Under the pieces are notes generated by a model, which was given only the letters and a program-made list of their open reading frames with translations, did no database searches and was not told the origin of the DNA. A stretch of 56,007 nucleotides of DNA from Syntrophomonadaceae bacterium (lineage in GTDB: Bacteria; Bacillota; Syntrophomonadia; Syntrophomonadales; Syntrophomonadaceae), in the NCBI GenBank assembly GCA_012729835.1, contig JAAYCK010000083.1:1-56007 (forward strand), in the 5' to 3' direction. How positions within the stretch are numbered: the stretch's first letter is position 1; each line of letters begins with the position of its first letter. The translations under genes were made by a program, and so were the position numbers. Positions 52,111-56,007 of the stretch are shown here, piece by piece.

Positions 52111-52974
52111 CTACTCGTTGACTACCATGGTGCCGATGCCCTGGCGGGTGAATATCTCCAGCAGGAGCGAATGAGGCACTCGGCCATCGATGATATGGGT
52201 GCGTCCTACTCCGCCTTTCACTGATTCCACACAACAATCCACCTTGGGCAGCATGCCTCCGGCAATAGTGCCGTTCTTGATCAGCTCATCCACCTCGGAG
52301 ATAGCCAGGATGGAGATCAGGGAATCGGGATTGCTCGGGTCCTGAAGCAGACCGGGCACATCGGTCAGCAGCACCAGTTTATCAGCATTAATGGCTACAG
52401 CGATAGCCGCTGCTACCAGATCCGCATTTATGTTATAGGTCTCCTGCTCCAGGCCAATGCCGATGGGAGCGATGACCGGTATATATCCGTTGTCGATCAT
52501 GGTCTCGATGATGCCGGGGTTAATCTTGGTTACCTGGCCGACAAAGCCCATCTGCCCGCTGGGGTCCATGGGTTCAGCTTCGATGAGACCGTCATCCTTG
52601 CCGGATATACCAATGGCACGGCCGCCGCTGGCATTGAGCCCGGAGACGATAGCCTTATTGACCTTGCCGCCCAGTACCATTTCAACGATTTCCATGGTTT
52701 CCGCATCGGTCACGCGCAGGCCGTCGACAAATTCGCTTATGATGTCCAGACGCTTCAGCATCTGGTTGATCTCCGGCCCCCCGCCGTGGACTACGATGGG
52801 ATCCATGCCTACATACTTCATCAGCACGATGTCCTGCATGACCTTCTCCCTGAGATGCTCTTCTACCATGGCCGCGCCGCCGTACTTGATAACGACCCGC
52901 TTGCCATAAAAGTCTTTTATATAGGGCAGAGCCTCTACCAGTATCTCCGCCTTCTCTAAAGCTGTGGTAACCAT
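52111..52974 (-). CDS. argB: Acetylglutamate kinase
   Basis: 287 residues. V-I-K-Y-G-G-A-A-M at the start, V-V-H-G-G-G-P-E-I-N-Q-M for the phosphate and substrate loop, and I-A-G-G-M-L-P-K-V near the end. It phosphorylates N-acetylglutamate; arginine-inhibited forms have an extra N-terminal helix, and this protein has one (T-T-A-L-E-K-A-E-I-L-V-E-A-L-P-Y). GGAGGGAG before the ATG. 30 bp behind argJ. Confidence 0.97.
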   Translation of the reverse strand: MVTTALEKAEILVEALPYIKDFYGKRVVIKYGGAAMVEEHLREKVMQDIVLMKYVGMDPIVVHGGGPEINQMLKRLDIISEFVDGLRVTDAETMEIVEMVLGGKVNKAIVSGLNASGGRAIGISGKDDGLIEAEPMDPSGQMGFVGQVTKINPGIIETMIDNGYIPVIAPIGIGLEQETYNINADLVAAAIAVAINADKLVLLTDVPGLLQDPSNPDSLISILAISEVDELIKNGTIAGGMLPKVDCCVESVKGGVGRTHIIDGRVPHSLLLEIFTRQGIGTMVVNE

Positions 52975-53004
52975 TTTTATCTCCCTCCCCCCTGATTATC
53001 CGAT

Positions 53005-54228
53005 TTAGGTGCGGTAATCGGCGTTGATGCTTACGTATTCAAAAGAAAGATCACAGCCCCAGGCCGTAGCTTCATAACTGCCGGTTTTCATATCGAAGGT
53101 GATAATCACCTTGGCTTTATCCAGTTCTCCTTTGGCTGCTTCTTCATCAAAAGGCAAGCCCATGCCATTAGCGGCTACCTGCACCTTGCCTAGATAAATA
53201 TCCACCAAATCAGGATTAAAATCGGCCCCGGAATATCCGGCTGCCGCCAGTGCACGTCCCCAGTTAGGATCTTTGCCGAAGACCGCTGCTTTGACCAGAT
53301 TGGAGCCCACCACTGACCGGGCCATGATGCGAGCGTTCTTTTCATCAGCAGCATTAATGATCTTGACTTCCAGCAGGTGGTTGGCACCTTCTCCATCCGC
53401 CGCTATCATCTTGGCCAGCTCAATGTTTACATAATTGAGGGCTTCCAGGAAGTCGGCGTACTCCTCGGATTTATCATCATCGATCAGGGGAGTCTTGGCC
53501 ATGCCGTTGGCCAGTATCAGCATCATGTCATTGGTGGAGGTATCCCGGTCCACACTTAACATGTTGTAACTCAGGTCTGTAGTGGCTTTTGCCATTTTTT
53601 GTAAACATTCGCTGCTTATATCAGCATCTGTTGTGATAAAGGCTAACATGGTGGCCATATTGGGATGTATCATACCAGAGCCCTTGGCAATAGCCCCAAT
53701 GCGCACCGGCTGACCGCTCAGCTCAAACTCCACCGCTATCTCCTTGGGTTTTAGGTCGGTGGTCATGATGGCCAGGGCTGCGTTGTGACTGCCAGAACGG
53801 GTCATGGTCAGAATCGCTTCGGCGATACCACCTTCGATCCGCTCCATGGGCATAGGCACCCCGATCACTCCGGTGGAGGCTACCAGGATATCCTGAGGCT
53901 TTATCGCCATCCCCATTATCTCAGCGGTTATCTTGGCCATAGCGATAGCATCCTGCATCCCCTGCTCTCCGGTACAGGCGTTGGCATTGCCGCTGTTGAC
54001 CACAATAGCCCGGGCCATGCCATCCTCCAGGTGATTCCGGCAGACGTCGACACAGGCTGCATGCACTTTGTTGGTAGTAAACACCCCCGCGGCCTTGGCC
54101 TTACAATCAGAATAGATGACAGCGACATCCCGCTTATCCTTCTTTTTTATCTCAGCCATCACCCCCTGGGCCATGTAGCCCTTGGGACTGGTGACTCCTC
54201 CGTTTTCTAAAATCTTAATTGCTTTCAC
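53005..54228 (-). CDS. argJ: Glutamate N-acetyltransferase / amino-acid acetyltransferase ArgJ
   Basis: 407 residues from the GTG at 54228 (GGGGGAAC upstream). A longer frame to 54291 is only translated repeat sequence (S-I-C-V-N-L-W). G-S-G-M-I-H-P-N-M-A-T-M-L-A-F contains the Thr at which the precursor cuts itself into alpha and beta chains. G-K-D-P-N-W-G-R-A-L near the end is also invariant. It moves the acetyl group from acetylornithine to glutamate and in many Firmicutes also uses acetyl-CoA. A 284-bp repeat-bearing gap separates it from argC. Confidence 0.96.
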   Translation of the reverse strand: MKAIKILENGGVTSPKGYMAQGVMAEIKKKDKRDVAVIYSDCKAKAAGVFTTNKVHAACVDVCRNHLEDGMARAIVVNSGNANACTGEQGMQDAIAMAKITAEIMGMAIKPQDILVASTGVIGVPMPMERIEGGIAEAILTMTRSGSHNAALAIMTTDLKPKEIAVEFELSGQPVRIGAIAKGSGMIHPNMATMLAFITTDADISSECLQKMAKATTDLSYNMLSVDRDTSTNDMMLILANGMAKTPLIDDDKSEEYADFLEALNYVNIELAKMIAADGEGANHLLEVKIINAADEKNARIMARSVVGSNLVKAAVFGKDPNWGRALAAAGYSGADFNPDLVDIYLGKVQVAANGMGLPFDEEAAKGELDKAKVIITFDMKTGSYEATAWGCDLSFEYVSINADYRT

Positions 54229-54263
54229 TTTCTCGTTCCCCCTAAATAGATATCTGTAATTTT

Positions 54264-54488
54264 TTAGCCACAGATTAACACAGATGGACACAGATTTTAT
54301 TTAAGATATTAATTAACAAATGATCCTCTATGCTTATTACTGTGACATTAGTTGATTTCGTTATTGCCTTTAGATTTATTGGTACCCTTCTCATCATCAT
54401 TGGTGTACCCACTTGAACATTATGATCCACAAATCTTAATCTTTACTCGTTGATTTATAATCTGTGCGAATCTGTGTTAATCTGTGGC
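54264..54488. repeat. MITE-like element with inverted CACAGAT ends, in the argC-argJ gap
   Basis: Left end TTAGCCACAGATTAACACAG (54264-54283, continuing GATGGACACAGATT), right end the inverted form AATCTGTGTTAATCTGTGGC-like (54460-54488). The 160-bp interior is AT-rich with no gene. Confidence 0.65.
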
Positions 54489-54511
54489 AAAAATCCGTTC
54501 TCCGTTCTCTC

Positions 54512-55549
54512 CTACGGATGGACTCCCAGCATCTTCAGCCCGGTGGTCTCATCGAAGCCCAGCAGCAGGTTCATATTCTGCAGGGCTTGCCCGGAGGCTC
54601 CCTTGGTCAGGTTATCCAGGGCGGAGATCAATATGACCCGTCGGCTGGCTTCATCCACATAGGTCCCAATATGGAGCTGGTTGCTGCCGTAAACCCATTT
54701 GGTGTGGGGCATTACCCCTTCCGGTAGTACCTGAACAAAGGGCTCGGGCCCATAGGCCGCTTCCAGCACTTCTCTGACCTGGCTCGCCGCTACCCCATTT
54801 TGCAGCCGGGCATAGGCAGTGGTCAGGATGCAGCGGTTCATCGGTACCAAATGGGGAGTGAACACCATCTCCACCGGCTGTTCGCCGGCCAGGCTCAGTT
54901 CCTGGGCTATCTCCGGCCCCAGGCGGTGGGTTCCCACCCCATAAGCATGGATGCCTTCGTTCACCTCGCAAAAATGGCTGGCCTCCTTCAGGGTCCGGCC
55001 GGCACCTGAGACGCCGCTTTTGGAATCAATGATGATCCCTTCGTTCTCGATAACCCCTGCCTTGAGTAAGGGGGCCAGCGGCATAATGGCTCCGGTTGGA
55101 TAGCAGCCCGGGTTGGCCACCAGGTCTGCCTGTTTAATCTGATCCCGATAGAGCTCGGTCAGTCCGTAGACGGCCTGGGAGAGCATCTCGGGAGCTTCAT
55201 GTACCTTTTCATAATATTTTTCATATAATGCCGGGTCTTTCAAGCGGAAATCCGCACCCAGGTCTACACATTTGATTCCCGCCTCCAGCATCTGCAGAGC
55301 TACCGGCACCGACAACCCGTGGGGCAAAGCTAAAAACACCCCATCACAGCGCCCGATCAGGCTTTTCGCATCACTGGGTTCACAGATCAGGTCATAGTAT
55401 CCGGTCAACTGGGGATAGAGGCGGTCTATTCTTCGCCCTATATTCTCCGTAGAAAGGATCGCTGTCACCTGCAAACCGTCATGCCCGGCCAGGAGCCTCA
55501 ATAGTTCGGCTGCGGTGTAGCCATCGCCCACTATACCTACTTTTTTCAT
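54512..55549 (-). CDS. argC: N-acetyl-gamma-glutamyl-phosphate reductase
   Basis: 345 residues from the ATG at 55549 (AAGGGAGATGG upstream); an in-frame ATG at 55600 is upstream of the probable ribosome site and close to the promoter -10, so it is rejected. V-G-I-V-G-D-G-Y-T-A-A-E-L-L-R-L is the NADP loop, and N-P-G-C-Y-P-T-G-A holds the catalytic Cys. First gene of the arginine operon. Confidence 0.96.
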   Translation of the reverse strand: MKKVGIVGDGYTAAELLRLLAGHDGLQVTAILSTENIGRRIDRLYPQLTGYYDLICEPSDAKSLIGRCDGVFLALPHGLSVPVALQMLEAGIKCVDLGADFRLKDPALYEKYYEKVHEAPEMLSQAVYGLTELYRDQIKQADLVANPGCYPTGAIMPLAPLLKAGVIENEGIIIDSKSGVSGAGRTLKEASHFCEVNEGIHAYGVGTHRLGPEIAQELSLAGEQPVEMVFTPHLVPMNRCILTTAYARLQNGVAASQVREVLEAAYGPEPFVQVLPEGVMPHTKWVYGSNQLHIGTYVDEASRRVILISALDNLTKGASGQALQNMNLLLGFDETTGLKMLGVHP

Positions 55550-55585
55550 CCCGCCATCTCCCTTCTTAATAGTCGTTATAAAACA

Positions 55586-55620
55586 TTTATAATTATACAT
55601 ACCACTGCATATTAATGCAA
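55586..55620 (-). promoter_or_regulatory. argC promoter overlapped by two ARG-box-like operators
   Basis: On the - strand TTGCAT (55615-55620), 17-bp spacer, TATAAT (55592-55597). On the + strand TGCATATTAATGCA (55606-55619) fits TGNATWWWWATNCA exactly; TTTATAATTATACA (55586-55599) fits with one mismatch. Centres are 20 bp apart, near the 21 bp of known ArgR/AhrC double boxes. The boxes cover -35 and -10, so arginine-dependent repression is expected. Confidence 0.75.
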
Positions 55621-55660
55621 CAGTATATTTTGCTCAGTTGATGTAAGATGCGTCACAAGG

Positions 55661-55747
55661 TTTTTTTTAATTAGCCACAGATGAACACAGATGGACACAG
55701 ATTATATGTACAATGGCATTGATAGTGTTTTATTTTTAATCGAGCGA
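55661..55747. repeat. First copy of an 87-bp direct repeat (period 260 bp)
   Basis: TTTTTTTAATTAGCCACAG to ATTTTTAATCGAGCGA, repeated at 55921-56007. Contains the left CACAGAT end of the MITE-like element whose inverted end is at 55820-55852. Confidence 0.85.
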
Positions 55748-55765
55748 AGTAATATAAAGGCATGT

Positions 55766-55798
55766 GGGGGAAGATTGCTTCGCTGCGCTCGCAATGAC
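55766..55798. repeat. REP-like palindrome
   Basis: GGGGGAAGATTGCTTCGCTG then CGCTCGCAATGAC, inside the 260-bp repeat unit. Confidence 0.7.
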
Positions 55799-55920
55799 AC
55801 GACGGGGGCCTTCAAATCTCATCTGTGTAATCTGTGTTAATCTGTGGCAATAAATCGTATTCCTGACCCAGCTCTGCTACGTTCGTCTATGTCGCAACAA
55901 ATATAAGATGTGCAGCAAGG

Positions 55921-56007
55921 ATTTTTTTAATTAGCCACAGATGAACACAGATGGACACAGATTATATGTACAATGGCATTGATAGTGTTTTATTTTTAAT
56001 CGAGCGA
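55921..56007. repeat. Second copy of the 87-bp direct repeat, cut by the window
   Basis: Identical to 55661-55747 over 86 or 87 bases and still matching at the window edge, so the repeat continues beyond. The 55621-56007 interval carries no gene. Confidence 0.85.

Noticed and set aside
54229-54291. N-terminal extension of ArgJ (S-I-C-V-N-L-W)
   Set aside because: It is translated CACAGATTAACACAGAT repeat; the GTG at 54228 has the ribosome site and gives the normal ArgJ start.
1-56007. CRISPR array
   Set aside because: None of the repeats shows regular short repeats with unique spacers; all repeats are dispersed palindromes or one 260-bp tandem.

Overview
The window reads as chromosome of an anaerobic, low-to-mid GC Firmicute, most likely a Clostridia-type organism of the Syntrophomonas kind. 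The reasons are an oxygen-sensitive class III ribonucleotide reductase (NrdD plus NrdG), a YkuI-type EAL protein, purine-rich Shine-Dalgarno sites before almost every gene, frequent TTG/GTG starts, and a bifunctional-type argCJBDF-G arginine operon. The species call is inference from gene content only.

Layout. 0-8.2 kb (mostly + strand): a partial DUF881 protein, a GGCT-like protein, MscL, then a TetR-led group (TetR with a fused Cys4 domain, a free copy of that domain, a C45-type acyltransferase, a condensation-type acyltransferase, a DUF3795 protein, a short-chain dehydrogenase) and a universal stress protein. 8.3-16.3 kb: SEC-C/TPR protein, BRO-type antirepressor, YbhJ-like hydratase, YkuI-like EAL protein, two truncated genes meeting head to head at about 14.9 kb, and a divergent XRE pair. 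16.3-31.1 kb: a defence/toxin island with a nuclease-helicase plus HIT operon, an orphan polymorphic-toxin-like protein with a deaminase signature, a DarT-DarG toxin-antitoxin pair, and a complete four-gene Wadjet system in the order jetD-jetA-jetB-jetC. 31.4-34.9 kb: a Pst-type phosphate ABC importer. 34.9-38.5 kb: a decayed stretch with ABC transporter remnants, a twice-frameshifted sugar-binding lipoprotein, a 34-bp perfect hairpin, a PD-(D/E)XK protein and a tRNA-Thr gene.

38.6-55.6 kb (all on the - strand) is housekeeping: argH, nrdG, an NlpC/P60 hydrolase, murJ, nrdD, and the arginine operon argC-argJ-argB-argD-argF-GNAT-argG, followed by a short truncated flagellin-like gene. Two regulated promoters can be read directly: argC (TTGCAT-17-TATAAT overlapped by two ARG-box-like palindromes, the ArgR/AhrC pattern) and nrdD (TTGCAT-17-TATAAT followed by two NrdR-box-like palindromes 32 bp apart).

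Four dispersed repeat families decorate the intergenic regions: a REP-like palindrome (core ATTGCGAGCGCAGCG), a MITE-like element bounded by inverted CACAGATTAACACAGAT ends, a GGGGCGGATTC/GAATCCGCCCC element, and an 80-bp element with CGGCACTCAG ends present twice. Two sit inside the arginine operon. The most unusual items are the deaminase-type orphan toxin with an eCIS-associated leader motif, the TetR/Cys4 fusion with its free paralogue next door, and the truncated flagellin downstream of argG.
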